The notes under the pieces are model-generated. The model was not told where the DNA came from and ran no database searches. It saw nothing but the letters and a program-made list of their open reading frames with translations. Below are positions 17,826 to 25,580 of a DNA stretch of 64,000 nucleotides, piece by piece (positions within the stretch are counted from its first letter, which is position 1; every line of letters starts with the position of its first letter). The DNA is taken from the NCBI RefSeq assembly GCF_003319125.1, contig NZ_QOHG01000020.1:24192-88191 (forward strand). The letters are read 5' to 3'. Source of the DNA: Blastococcus sp. TF02A-26. Its GTDB lineage: Bacteria; Actinomycetota; Actinomycetes; Mycobacteriales; Geodermatophilaceae. Both the position numbers and the translations under genes were made by a program.

Positions 17826-18017
17826 GTGGCTGCCGTGTGCGATGTGTGTGGCAAGGGCCCCGGTTTCGGTATGTCGGTGTCGCACTCGCACCGCCGCACG
17901 CCGCGCCGTTGGAACCCGAACATCCAGTCCGTGCGGGCCCTCGTGGCTCCCGGCAACCGTCGCCGGATCAACGCGTGCACCTCGTGCATCCGCGCCGGCA
18001 AGGTCGTCCGCGCCTAG
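17826..18017 (+). CDS. rpmB: 50S ribosomal protein L28, zinc-binding form
   Basis: 63 residues. The opening AAVCDVCGKGPGFG and the SHSHRRTPRRWNPNIQ segment are diagnostic. Cys5, Cys8, Cys51 and Cys54 form the zinc site, so this is the C-plus paralogue; a zinc-free copy, if any, is elsewhere. The start is GTG at 17826 behind GGGAGTGA. It is divergent from the DAK2-recG operon and followed by a 14-bp terminator hairpin. Confidence 0.97.
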   Translation: MAAVCDVCGKGPGFGMSVSHSHRRTPRRWNPNIQSVRALVAPGNRRRINACTSCIRAGKVVRA

Positions 18018-18037
18018 GCGCTGACCCCTCGAACGTC

Positions 18038-18068
18038 GGACCCCGGAGACCAGCGGTCTCCGGGGTCC
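18038..18068. terminator. 14-bp hairpin after rpmB
   Basis: GGACCCCGGAGACC (18038-18051) pairs with 18055-18068 around AGC; TTC follows. It lies between rpmB and the convergent kinase-like gene. Confidence 0.75.
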
Positions 18069-18094
18069 TTCGCGTGTGCCCGGGACGCGGGCGG

Positions 18095-18724
18095 TCAGTG
18101 GCCGCCGATGCCGCGGGCCCGGGCGGCGGAGACGACCAGGTCCACCACGGAGTCCAGCGGGAACGCCGTCCCGTCGACGACGAGGTGGTAGCTGCGCGGC
18201 GAGCGCGAGTCGACGCGGTAGAAGTGCCGGACGTAGGCCTCCCGCGCGCGGTCGTTGGCCTCCATCTCGCGGCGCACCTCGTCCCGCGGCCGGCCGGTGC
18301 GGGCCACGACGGCCGCGACCCGGCGCTCCGGCGGCCCGTCGAGCCGCACGTGGAGCGCGTCGGAGCGGTCGTGCAGCACCAGGGCGGCCGCCCGCCCCAG
18401 CACCACTCCCCCGACACCGGCGGCGATCTCGCCCAGCACCCGCTCGGTCTGCTCCCGGAAGGCCCGCTCGTCGGGCACGCCGGTCATCGGCACGACCCCG
18501 CCCACCGGGTCGGGGACGCTGCCGAGGGAGGCCACGAGCCGCCACAGGCCGCGGGCGACCCGCTCGTCGTTCTCCTCGGCCTCCTCGAGCGGGACGCCGA
18601 GCCGGCCGGCCACCTGGAACGGGATGGCGCGGTCGTGGAACGGCAGGCCCAGGCGCTCGGCCACGGCCGGCCCCACGTCGACCCCGCCGGCGCCGTAGGA
18701 CGCCGAGATCGTCACGACGCCCAC
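18095..18724 (-). CDS. Cytidylate kinase-like family protein
   Basis: A 209-residue P-loop protein of the cytidylate_kin2 type. The start MGVVTISASYGAGGVDVG is the modified P-loop region of this family. Later motifs are VLGRAAALVLHDR and VRLDGPPERR, resembling the CMP-binding and lid regions of nucleoside monophosphate kinases. The true substrate of this actinobacterial group is not established to my knowledge. The GTG at 18724 overlaps the GNAT gene by 13 bases; a second GTG at 18715 in a GTGA overlap is possible. It is last in the thiL-GNAT-kinase operon. Confidence 0.85.
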   Translation of the reverse strand: MGVVTISASYGAGGVDVGPAVAERLGLPFHDRAIPFQVAGRLGVPLEEAEENDERVARGLWRLVASLGSVPDPVGGVVPMTGVPDERAFREQTERVLGEIAAGVGGVVLGRAAALVLHDRSDALHVRLDGPPERRVAAVVARTGRPRDEVRREMEANDRAREAYVRHFYRVDSRSPRSYHLVVDGTAFPLDSVVDLVVSAARARGIGGH

Positions 18725-19284
18725 GACTGCTCCTCCCCGGTCCGCTGCCCGCCGGTCAGGTCCCCGCCGTCCAGCTGCTTGCCGAGGAAGACCGCTCCCG
18801 GCGAGTCGGCGTAGACCCCGTAGCCCGGTACCGGCCCGTAGCCGCGCGCCGCGTAGAGGGCCAGCGCCTCCGGCTGACGGTCCCCGGAGTTGAGCACGAC
18901 CGCGCGGTGTCCGGCCTGCGCCGCGCTGGACTCCAGCGCGTCCATGACCAGCCCGGCCAGCCCCAGCCGGCGGGCCGCGGGTGCCACGTAGACGCGCTTG
19001 ACCTCCACGACCCCCGGCGCGTGCACCCGCCAGGCCCCGCAGGCGCCCGGCTCGCCGTCCACCTCGGCGACCAGGAACAGGCCCTCCGGCGGCACGAACT
19101 CCGCGGGGTCGACCACCGCCTCGTCCGGCCCGCCGTAGCGGGTGACGTACTCCTGCTGCACGGCGGCGACGAGCTGCTGGGCGACCGGCGAGTCGTACCC
19201 GGCCGCCCGCAACCGGACGACCCGGCCGTCGGGCAGCACGTGCCCGGTCCCGTCCGGGGTGACCCCGTCACCTGAAATGCGCAT
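18712..19284 (-). CDS. GNAT family N-acetyltransferase
   Basis: 190 residues with a GNAT fold. The acetyl-CoA loop is VYVAPAARRLGLAGLVMDAL, followed by LNSGDRQPEALALYAARGY, the usual helix and strand near the C terminus. The preceding sheet is LFLVAEVDGEPGACGAWRV. The acceptor substrate is unknown. The ATG at 19284 overlaps the thiL 3' end by 17 bases, indicating translational coupling. A longer open frame upstream is a shadow of thiL. Confidence 0.88.
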   Translation of the reverse strand: MRISGDGVTPDGTGHVLPDGRVVRLRAAGYDSPVAQQLVAAVQQEYVTRYGGPDEAVVDPAEFVPPEGLFLVAEVDGEPGACGAWRVHAPGVVEVKRVYVAPAARRLGLAGLVMDALESSAAQAGHRAVVLNSGDRQPEALALYAARGYGPVPGYGVYADSPGAVFLGKQLDGGDLTGGQRTGEEQSWAS

Positions 19285-20290
19285 GTCCCGTTCCTCCCGC
19301 ACCCAGTTCCGCGGCGACCTCCGCGGCCGGCCGGCCGTCGACCCGCACGCCCGGTCCGCCGTCGGCCGCGCGCACGGTCCCGATCCCCGACCAGCCGGGT
19401 GGCAGCGTCGCACCCGCCGGGAACGTCGCCAGCAGCGCGTGGTCCTCCCCGCCGGTGAGCACCCAGCCCAGGGGGTCGGCGCCGAGAGCCGCGGCGACCT
19501 GCGGCAGCGGCCCGGGGAGGTCCAGCGTGACCGCCCGCAGCGCCGCGACGTCGACGTCCACCACCACCCCGCTGGCGTCGGCGAGGTGGCCGGCGTCGGC
19601 GAGCAGCCCGTCGCTGACGTCGCACATCGCGGTGGCGCCGGCGTCGGCGGCCGCGGGGCCGGCCGCGTACGGGGGCTCGGGCCGACGGTGCGCGCGGACC
19701 GCGGCCAGCGGACTGGAGAAGCCCCGGCGCAGCACCGCCAGCCCGCACGCCGACCAGCCCAGCCGCCCGGCCAGCGCGAGCACGTCGCCGGGCGCGGCCC
19801 CCGAGCGCAGCACCGGCCGCCGGCCCCCGAGGTCACCGAGCGCCGTCACCGACAGGACGACGGCGGCGCTGTCCGGGGCCGAGGCGACGGTGTCGCCGCC
19901 CACCACCGCGGCGCCCAGCGGACCGGCCTCGGCCGCCAGCCCGTCGGCGACCTGCTCGAGCCAGGCGGTCGGGGTGTCCGCCGGGCAGGCCAGCCCGACC
20001 AGCAGCGCGGTGGGGACGGCGCCCATGGCCGCGACGTCGGCCAGGTTCGCCGCCGCGGCCTTGTGCCCGACGTCGAGGCCGGTCGACCAGTCGCGGCGGA
20101 AGTGCCGGCCCTCGACGAGCACGTCGGTGGTCGCGACCACGCGGCCGTCGGGGGTCCGCAGCACCGCGGCGTCGTCGCCGGGGCCGACCTCGGTGGCCCG
20201 CGCCGCGCCCGCCCGGGCGACCACCCGGTCGATGAGCGCGAACTCCCCCAGGGTCCCGACGGTCTCCTCCGGGGTGCCGGGCCGTGTCAC
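19268..20290 (-). CDS. thiL: Thiamine-monophosphate kinase
   Basis: A 340-residue ATP-dependent kinase that makes thiamine pyrophosphate from thiamine monophosphate. Visible motifs are GEFALIDRV, GPGDDAAVL, TTDVLVEGRHF, AAANLADVAAMGA, VVGGDTV and CDVSDGLLADAGHLA, in PurM/ThiL order. The GTG at 20290 was chosen because codons before it run into the promoter region of the divergent Lrp gene. thiL starts a three-gene operon with the GNAT and kinase-like genes. Confidence 0.95.
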   Translation of the reverse strand: MTRPGTPEETVGTLGEFALIDRVVARAGAARATEVGPGDDAAVLRTPDGRVVATTDVLVEGRHFRRDWSTGLDVGHKAAAANLADVAAMGAVPTALLVGLACPADTPTAWLEQVADGLAAEAGPLGAAVVGGDTVASAPDSAAVVLSVTALGDLGGRRPVLRSGAAPGDVLALAGRLGWSACGLAVLRRGFSSPLAAVRAHRRPEPPYAAGPAAADAGATAMCDVSDGLLADAGHLADASGVVVDVDVAALRAVTLDLPGPLPQVAAALGADPLGWVLTGGEDHALLATFPAGATLPPGWSGIGTVRAADGGPGVRVDGRPAAEVAAELGAGGTGHAHFR

Positions 20291-20312
20291 GGGGTGCCCC
20301 CGATCACTGCGG

Positions 20313-20318
20313 TAGGTT
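20313..20318 (+). promoter_or_regulatory. Putative -10 element of the Lrp-type gene
   Basis: TAGGTT, 65 bases before the GTG at 20383 and inside the short divergent thiL intergenic region. Confidence 0.35.
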
Positions 20319-20382
20319 GCGAGCCGCACCGCCGCCCGGCCGCCGCACCCCGGCGGCAGCGCTGCCCGAGGAAGGTTCTCCC

Positions 20383-20616
20383 GTGGTCCACGCCTACATC
20401 CTGATCCAGACCGAGGTCGGCAAGGCCGCGCAGGTGGCCACGACCATCGCCGACATCGCCGGGGTGACCAAGGCCGAGGACGTCACGGGCCCCTACGACG
20501 TCATCGTCCGCGCCGAGGCCGAGACCGTCGACGAGCTGGGCCGCCTCGTCGTGGCGCGGGTGCAGTCGGTGGACGGCATCACCCGCACGCTGACCTGCCC
20601 CGTCGTCAACATCTGA
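20383..20616 (+). CDS. Lrp/AsnC ligand-binding domain protein (no HTH)
   Basis: A 77-residue stand-alone RAM/ACT-like effector domain of the Lrp/AsnC family. The sequence VHAYILIQTEVGKA to CPVVNI covers the full alpha-beta domain, with GPYDVIVRAE in the middle. No DNA-binding helix-turn-helix is present, and the frame before the GTG is short and proline-rich. Such short proteins are common in actinobacteria and may bind amino acids or pair with full-length regulators. The start at 20383 has GAGGAAGG about 7 bases upstream. DUF3515 follows. Confidence 0.92.
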   Translation: MVHAYILIQTEVGKAAQVATTIADIAGVTKAEDVTGPYDVIVRAEAETVDELGRLVVARVQSVDGITRTLTCPVVNI

Positions 20617-20620
20617 GCCG

Positions 20621-21256
20621 CTGAGCGAGCGTCCCGGGCCCGAGCCCGACGACGAGGCCGACGACCGGGCCGACGACCGCGGCGCCGTCCCCGGGGACCG
20701 GCCGGACCCGCTGCGTCGCGCCTCCCTCGTGCTGACGGCGATCGCCGTCCCCGTGCTCGTGGTGCTGCTCGTCCTGGCCAACCTGCGCGACGACGAGCCG
20801 GCCGACCCGCCCGTCGACGTCAGCGGCCCGAGCACCTCGGCCCGCGCCGACCTGCCGGTGCTCGAGGTCCCGGTGCCCCCGGCCACCCCCGAGACCGACG
20901 CCGCCTGCCCGCGGTTCATGACCGACCTGCCCGTCGAGCTGGCCGGTGAGCGGTCCCGGCCGGTGCGCTCGGACACCCCCTACGCCTACGCGTGGGGCGA
21001 GCCGCCGGTCGTGCTGCGCTGCGGCGTGGAGCGCCCGGCCGGCTTCGTGGTCGGCGGGCCGCAGCTGTTCGTGCTCAACGGGGTGGCGTGGTTCGTCGAC
21101 ACCACCGACCCCGACGTCAACGTCTTCACCGTCGTCGACCGCTCGGTGTACGTCGAGCTGGCCATCCCGAGCAGCATCGACAGCGAGCCGGCGATCTCGC
21201 TCAGCCCGCTGATCACCGCGACGCTGCCGTACCAGGAGCCGCAGCCCGGCGCCTGA
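20621..21256 (+). CDS. DUF3515 membrane-anchored protein
   Basis: A 211-residue protein. An acidic N terminus of about 30 residues is followed by RR, one membrane helix (about residues 38-56) and an outside domain with CPRFMTDLP, RCGVERP and WFVDTTDPD, the DUF3515 pattern. DUF3515 genes sit next to ddl and thiL in actinobacteria; the function is unknown. No ATG, GTG or TTG lies in frame before 20729. The CTG at 20621 is preferred because the stretch up to 20729 has coding composition and supplies the positive charges expected before the membrane helix. The minimal start is GTG 20729. Confidence 0.82.
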   Translation: MSERPGPEPDDEADDRADDRGAVPGDRPDPLRRASLVLTAIAVPVLVVLLVLANLRDDEPADPPVDVSGPSTSARADLPVLEVPVPPATPETDAACPRFMTDLPVELAGERSRPVRSDTPYAYAWGEPPVVLRCGVERPAGFVVGGPQLFVLNGVAWFVDTTDPDVNVFTVVDRSVYVELAIPSSIDSEPAISLSPLITATLPYQEPQPGA

Positions 21257-21958
21257 TCAGCCGGGCAGCCGCTCCAGCTGCTCGGCGACGACGGCGGCGA
21301 CCTCGTCGGTGGCGGCCTCGACCGAGCCGTCCGGGACGCCGGTCACCGCGCTCACGGCCACGCTGAAGACGCCGTGCGCGCACCAGGCGAACGCCGCCGG
21401 GCCGGTCACCCGCGTCTCCGGGTCGGGGTGCTCGACGGTGAGCAGCCGGCACCCCCCGGGCAGCGACGGCGGGTCGTGTTGCAGCGGGCCGGCGTAGTAG
21501 TCGGCCCCGTCGGCCGCGAGGTCCTCGGCGTAGGCCTCGGCCCCCGGGGCCTCGTCGAACTGGTCGACGAACACGCTGGTCACCGTGCTCCCCGGCGTCC
21601 CCCAGAAGCGCTCCCAGCCGTAGCGGTAGCCGTAGTCCTGCAGGACGGCACGCTCGTAGGCGGGGTCCTCGGCGTACCCGGCGACGTCGTCGACGGACTT
21701 CTCCCCCGCCGGCGGGGAGACCTCGGTGTCGGCGACCCGGGCCAGTCCGGACGGCACCTCGGTCACCAGCAGCGCCGAGAGCTCATCGGCCGTCGCGGGG
21801 ACGACCTCGGCCGCCGCCCGGTCCGCCGCCTCCGCCGACGGCGCCGTCCCCGACGACTCCCCGTCGTCCGAGGAGCAGCCGACCGACGCGAGGACGGCCA
21901 GCGCGGCGAGGACGGCGGGCAGCGGGGCACCGGGGAGGATGCGCCGCCGGGAGGTCAC
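21257..21958 (-). CDS. Putative secreted lipoprotein
   Basis: A 233-residue hypothetical protein. A signal peptide with basic start (TSRRR), a hydrophobic stretch and a lipobox-like ASVGC (Cys at about residue 28) suggests a lipoprotein; the lipobox lacks the usual Leu at -3, so this is tentative. The mature part is acidic and Ser/Asp-rich after the Cys, then contains YGYRYGWERFWGTPG and GGCRLLTVEHPDPET. I do not recognise the domain. The GTG overlaps the ddl stop (GTGA). Its stop codon abuts the DUF3515 stop with no spacer. Confidence 0.75.
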   Translation of the reverse strand: MTSRRRILPGAPLPAVLAALAVLASVGCSSDDGESSGTAPSAEAADRAAAEVVPATADELSALLVTEVPSGLARVADTEVSPPAGEKSVDDVAGYAEDPAYERAVLQDYGYRYGWERFWGTPGSTVTSVFVDQFDEAPGAEAYAEDLAADGADYYAGPLQHDPPSLPGGCRLLTVEHPDPETRVTGPAAFAWCAHGVFSVAVSAVTGVPDGSVEAATDEVAAVVAEQLERLPG

Positions 21959-23079
21959 CGAGCGGCCGGCCCGTCGAGCGCGGCGGCCAGGAGCCGGTCG
22001 ACGAGCTCCGGGTAGGCGACCCCGCTGGCGGCCCACATCCGCGGGAACATCGAGATGGGGGTGAACCCCGGCATGGTGTTGACCTCGTTGATCACCAGCC
22101 GGTCGGCGCCGTCGGGTCCCGTGCCGAGGAAGAAGTCGACCCGCGCCAGCCCCCGGCAGTCCATCGCGAGGTAGGCCCGGCTGGCGGTGGCCTGCACCAG
22201 ACGGGTCTGCTCCGGCGTCAGGTCGGCCGGCACGTCGAACTCGACGGCGTCGTCGAGGTACTTCGCGTCGAAGTCGTACCAGTCGGTGCCCGGCTTGAGC
22301 CGGATCTCCGCGGGCAGGCTCGCCTCCGGCGTCCCGCCGCCGCGGGCGGCCAGCACCCCGCACTCGACCTCGCGCCCCGGGACGGCCGCCTCGACGACGA
22401 CCTTCGCGTCGACGGCGGCCGCGGTGGCCACGGCGTCGGGGAACTGCGCCCAGTCGGTGACCTTGGTGATCCCGATGCTGGAGCCGGCGCGGGAGGGCTT
22501 GACGAACACCGGCAGACCCAGCCGCTCCCGGGCCGCCTCGTCGAGCACCGCCGGATCGGGGCACAGCGCGCCGGCGGCGTCGCGGAGGACGACGTGGTCC
22601 CCCTGCGGCAGCCCGGCGGCGGCGAGGAGCTTCTTGGTGAACTCCTTGTCCATCGACGCCGCGCTGGCGAAGACCCCGGAGCCGACGTAGGGCAGGCCGC
22701 TCATCTCCAGCTGGCCCTGGATGGTGCCGTCCTCGCCGTAGGCGCCGTGCAGGACCGGGAAGACGACGTCGACCTCGACCAGGCCGTCGGCGGCGGACGC
22801 GTCGAGCGGCGCGAACCCGCGCCCGGAGGGGTCGCCGACCAGGGACACCGGCGTCCCGCCCGTGACCTCGGGCAGCTCGCCGTCGACGATCGCCAGGCGC
22901 TGCCCGGGGTCGGCGAGCACCCACCCGCCGTCCCGGGTGATCCCGACCCGGACCACCTCGTAGCGATCGGGGTCCAGGGCCGCGAGGACGCTCCCGGCCG
23001 AGACGCAGGAGATGCTGTGCTCGGCGCTGCGACCGCCGAACACCACCGCGACGCGCAGCTTCCGTGCCTGTCCGCTCAT
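21955..23079 (-). CDS. ddl: D-alanine--D-alanine ligase
   Basis: A 374-residue ATP-grasp enzyme that makes the D-Ala-D-Ala dipeptide for peptidoglycan. Motifs include VFGGRSAEHSISCVSA near the N terminus, HGAYGEDGTIQGQLEMSG, LPVFVKPSRAGSSIGITKV and the metal site RVDFFLG...VINEVNTMPGFTPISMFP. The ATG at 23079 is preferred; an in-frame GTG lies 6 bases upstream. The gene is divergent from the phosphatidylcholine-synthase-like gene and followed by a coupled lipoprotein gene. Confidence 0.97.
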   Translation of the reverse strand: MSGQARKLRVAVVFGGRSAEHSISCVSAGSVLAALDPDRYEVVRVGITRDGGWVLADPGQRLAIVDGELPEVTGGTPVSLVGDPSGRGFAPLDASAADGLVEVDVVFPVLHGAYGEDGTIQGQLEMSGLPYVGSGVFASAASMDKEFTKKLLAAAGLPQGDHVVLRDAAGALCPDPAVLDEAARERLGLPVFVKPSRAGSSIGITKVTDWAQFPDAVATAAAVDAKVVVEAAVPGREVECGVLAARGGGTPEASLPAEIRLKPGTDWYDFDAKYLDDAVEFDVPADLTPEQTRLVQATASRAYLAMDCRGLARVDFFLGTGPDGADRLVINEVNTMPGFTPISMFPRMWAASGVAYPELVDRLLAAALDGPAAR

Positions 23080-23137
23080 CGCCACGGACCCTAGTCGAGC
23101 GGGCCGCGCCCGCCCGGACGGCCGCGGGGAGGGCCGT

Positions 23138-23917
23138 GTGGGAACCTCGTCGCCGATGCCCGAGGCCCCTGCTCCCCCGACCGCGCCGCTCTCCCGGGGG
23201 GCGCGGCTCGCCGCTGCGGCGGTGCACGTCTACACCGCGCTCGGCAGCGTCCTCGCCTTCCTGATCGTGATCGCGGCCGTCGACGGCGACGTCGAGGCCG
23301 CGCTGTGGCTCGGGCTGGTGGCACTGGTCATCGACGGCACCGACGGGATGCTGGCCCGCCGCGCCCGGGTCAAGCAGGCGATCCCGTGGTTCGACGGTGC
23401 GCTGCTGGACAACATCGTCGACTACCTGACCTACGTCTTCGCCCCCGTGGTCCTGCTCTGGACGACCGGGCACCTCCCCGAGGGCCTGCCGGGGTGGCTC
23501 CTGGCGTCGTTGCCGCTGCTGGCGTCCTGCTACCAGTTCTGCCGGGTCGACGCGAAGACCGACGACCACACGTTCCTGGGCTTCCCGAGCTACTGGAACG
23601 TCGTCGCCTTCTACGCGATCGTGCTGGACGCCAGCCAGCCGGTGCTCGCGGCGTTCCTCGTCGTCTTCTCGATCCTGGTCTTCGTGCCGATCCGCTTCCT
23701 GTACCCCTCGCGGAGCGGCACGCTGCGGACGCTGAGCCTGGTCCTGTCCGCCGTCTGGGCGGTCACGTACGCGGTGCTGCTGGTCCAGTACCCGGATCCG
23801 CACCCGCTCGTGGCAGTCGCGTCGCTGGCCTACGTCGTCTACTACTGGGGCGTCAGCTTCTACCTGACCGCCGTGGCCGCGCGCCGGCGGCGGCAGGCGG
23901 AGCGCACCCCCGCCTGA
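23138..23917 (+). CDS. CDP-alcohol phosphatidyltransferase, phosphatidylcholine synthase type
   Basis: A 259-residue integral membrane enzyme with about seven or eight helices. The CDP-alcohol motif is DGTDGMLARR, 12 residues, GALLDNIVDYLTY. The long spacer and the DNIVDYLTYVFAP ending resemble rhizobial phosphatidylcholine synthase (Pcs), which condenses choline with CDP-diacylglycerol, and not ordinary PgsA or PssA. Assignment to that reaction is an inference. The GTG at 23138 was chosen because GGGAGG lies 5 bases upstream; the next in-frame ATG at 23156 lacks a site. It converges with the phosphoesterase gene, 7 bases away. Confidence 0.82.
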   Translation: MGTSSPMPEAPAPPTAPLSRGARLAAAAVHVYTALGSVLAFLIVIAAVDGDVEAALWLGLVALVIDGTDGMLARRARVKQAIPWFDGALLDNIVDYLTYVFAPVVLLWTTGHLPEGLPGWLLASLPLLASCYQFCRVDAKTDDHTFLGFPSYWNVVAFYAIVLDASQPVLAAFLVVFSILVFVPIRFLYPSRSGTLRTLSLVLSAVWAVTYAVLLVQYPDPHPLVAVASLAYVVYYWGVSFYLTAVAARRRRQAERTPA

Positions 23918-23924
23918 CGGCGGC

Positions 23925-25580
23925 TCAGTCCCGCCGGCGGGGGTCGCGGACGACGAGTTCGACGTTGCGGTCCCGCGGGCCGCCGGCCAGGCCGGAGCCC
24001 AGCCCCGCCCACGGCACGTTCGCCGACAGCTCCCGGTGCAGCGACGCCAGCGCCTGCGGATCGCGGGCGGCCGGGTCGAGCGCCTCCGGCGGGGTGGCGG
24101 GGCTGTCGTGGTCGAGCATCGTGCAGACCAGCGACAGGGTGCCGTCGCCGTTGTCGAGGAACTCCACCAGCCGGGCCTGGCCGGGCCAGTCGACCACCGC
24201 GCAGGTGGTGACCTCCCAGAACCCGCGCCCCGGCTCGCCCGGCGAGTGCCACGGCCGGACCTCGCTCACGTGGGTGTGGCCGTTGAGCCAGAGGACGACG
24301 TTCGGGTGCCGGTGCAGCAGGTCGACCAGGTCCGGGCCGCCGAGCACGCCCTCCTCGCCGTCGCGGACCGCCCGGAACGCCTCCGCCCGGGTCAGCGTCG
24401 TGGAGCCGTGGTGGGAGAGCAGGACGACCAGCCGGTCGGCGTTGCCGGTGCTCACCCGGGTGCCGTCGCGGTCGACGTAGGAGGACGAGACCTCGCGCAG
24501 CCGGTCGACCAGCCAGCGCGCCTGGACGGCGTCCACCGAGCCCGCGCTCCCGCCGGTGACGCGGGTGGTGTCCAGGCAGATGACCCGCACGCCCGGCAGC
24601 CCGTCCCACGCGTAGTACGCCGTCCCGTCGCGGTAGTTGTCCGCGGTGAAGCCGTGCCCCTCCGGCGTGCCCGGATCGGCCAGGTGCGCGGCGACGAACG
24701 ACCGGCGGTCGACGATCCGCCGGTCGGCCAGCGGGGTGACCGTGCGCGACGGCGCGGTCGTGAACACCTCCGACGAGTGCGTGAACAGCCGGACGGCGTC
24801 CTCCAGCGGGAGGTCCGGCGCGATCTCCACGGGCTTCTGGTCGGCCAGGAGGTACTCCTGCAGCGCCGGTGTCGGGACGCCCACGCCCTGGATCAGCGCC
24901 TCGTGGTTGCCGTGGCAGCCCAGCCACGGCAACCGCAGCCCCTCGGCGGCGAACCCGGCGAACGCGGCCTCGAGCAGCCCGGGGCGGTGCGGGAAGCCGT
25001 GCCGGTCCCGGAACACGTCGGGCTCGCCGCTGACGTCGGGCCGCCAGAACAGGTCGTGCGGCCAGCCGGCCGCCTGCACGCCGTCGTAGGCCGTCAGCCC
25101 CGCGCCGGGGTACACGACGCCGCCGGCGAGCAGGTCCAGGTACAGCGAGAGCTCGTTCCACTGCGCGTTGTCGATCGCGTCCCCGGTGGTGACGACGACC
25201 TGCAGCGGGTGCCCGGTCCGCGGGCCGCCGCGGACGGCGTTCAGGGTGCGCACCAGCGCGTCGATGGCGTGCGCCGTCAGCGCCTCCTGCGGACGCTGCA
25301 TCGGCACCAGGGCCGCCATCCGCGGGTCGGCGGCGAACCGGTTGAAGAACTCGAACCGCGCCGGGGAGCAGACGTCGGCCAGCTGCATGTCCGTGACGTG
25401 GGCCAGGCAGGCGATCGCCTCCGTCCCGGTGCGCGGCGGCTCCCAGGAGGTGCCGACCAGCTCCCGGCGCAGGTGGTGCGGCTCGCCGGGTTGCCAGGCC
25501 AGGGCGTGGTACGGGGTGTCCCGGCCCAGGCGCAGCACCTCGCCGGCGCCCAGCACCCGGTCCAGGGTCGTGCGGCTCAG
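23925..25580 (-). CDS. TIGR03767-type metallophosphoesterase
   Basis: A 551-residue calcineurin-like phosphoesterase. Metal motifs are HVTDMQLAD, VVTTGDAIDNAQWNE, GCHGNHE, VLLSHHGS and WLNGHTHVSEV. The pattern and length fit the actinobacterial family known as PPA1498/TIGR03767. No signal peptide is visible. The likely start is CTG at 25580, which overlaps the upstream stop (CTGA) and has GGAGG 6 bases before it; the first GTG in frame is at 25556 and lacks a ribosome binding site. The substrate is unknown. It is the last gene of the plsC-gpsA-PLP enzyme cluster. Confidence 0.85.
   Translation of the reverse strand: MSRTTLDRVLGAGEVLRLGRDTPYHALAWQPGEPHHLRRELVGTSWEPPRTGTEAIACLAHVTDMQLADVCSPARFEFFNRFAADPRMAALVPMQRPQEALTAHAIDALVRTLNAVRGGPRTGHPLQVVVTTGDAIDNAQWNELSLYLDLLAGGVVYPGAGLTAYDGVQAAGWPHDLFWRPDVSGEPDVFRDRHGFPHRPGLLEAAFAGFAAEGLRLPWLGCHGNHEALIQGVGVPTPALQEYLLADQKPVEIAPDLPLEDAVRLFTHSSEVFTTAPSRTVTPLADRRIVDRRSFVAAHLADPGTPEGHGFTADNYRDGTAYYAWDGLPGVRVICLDTTRVTGGSAGSVDAVQARWLVDRLREVSSSYVDRDGTRVSTGNADRLVVLLSHHGSTTLTRAEAFRAVRDGEEGVLGGPDLVDLLHRHPNVVLWLNGHTHVSEVRPWHSPGEPGRGFWEVTTCAVVDWPGQARLVEFLDNGDGTLSLVCTMLDHDSPATPPEALDPAARDPQALASLHRELSANVPWAGLGSGLAGGPRDRNVELVVRDPRRRD

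Noticed and set aside
15746..18814. Plus-strand open frame of 1022 codons across recG, the DAK2 gene and rpmB
   Set aside because: It spans real genes on both strands and has no domain; composition-driven.
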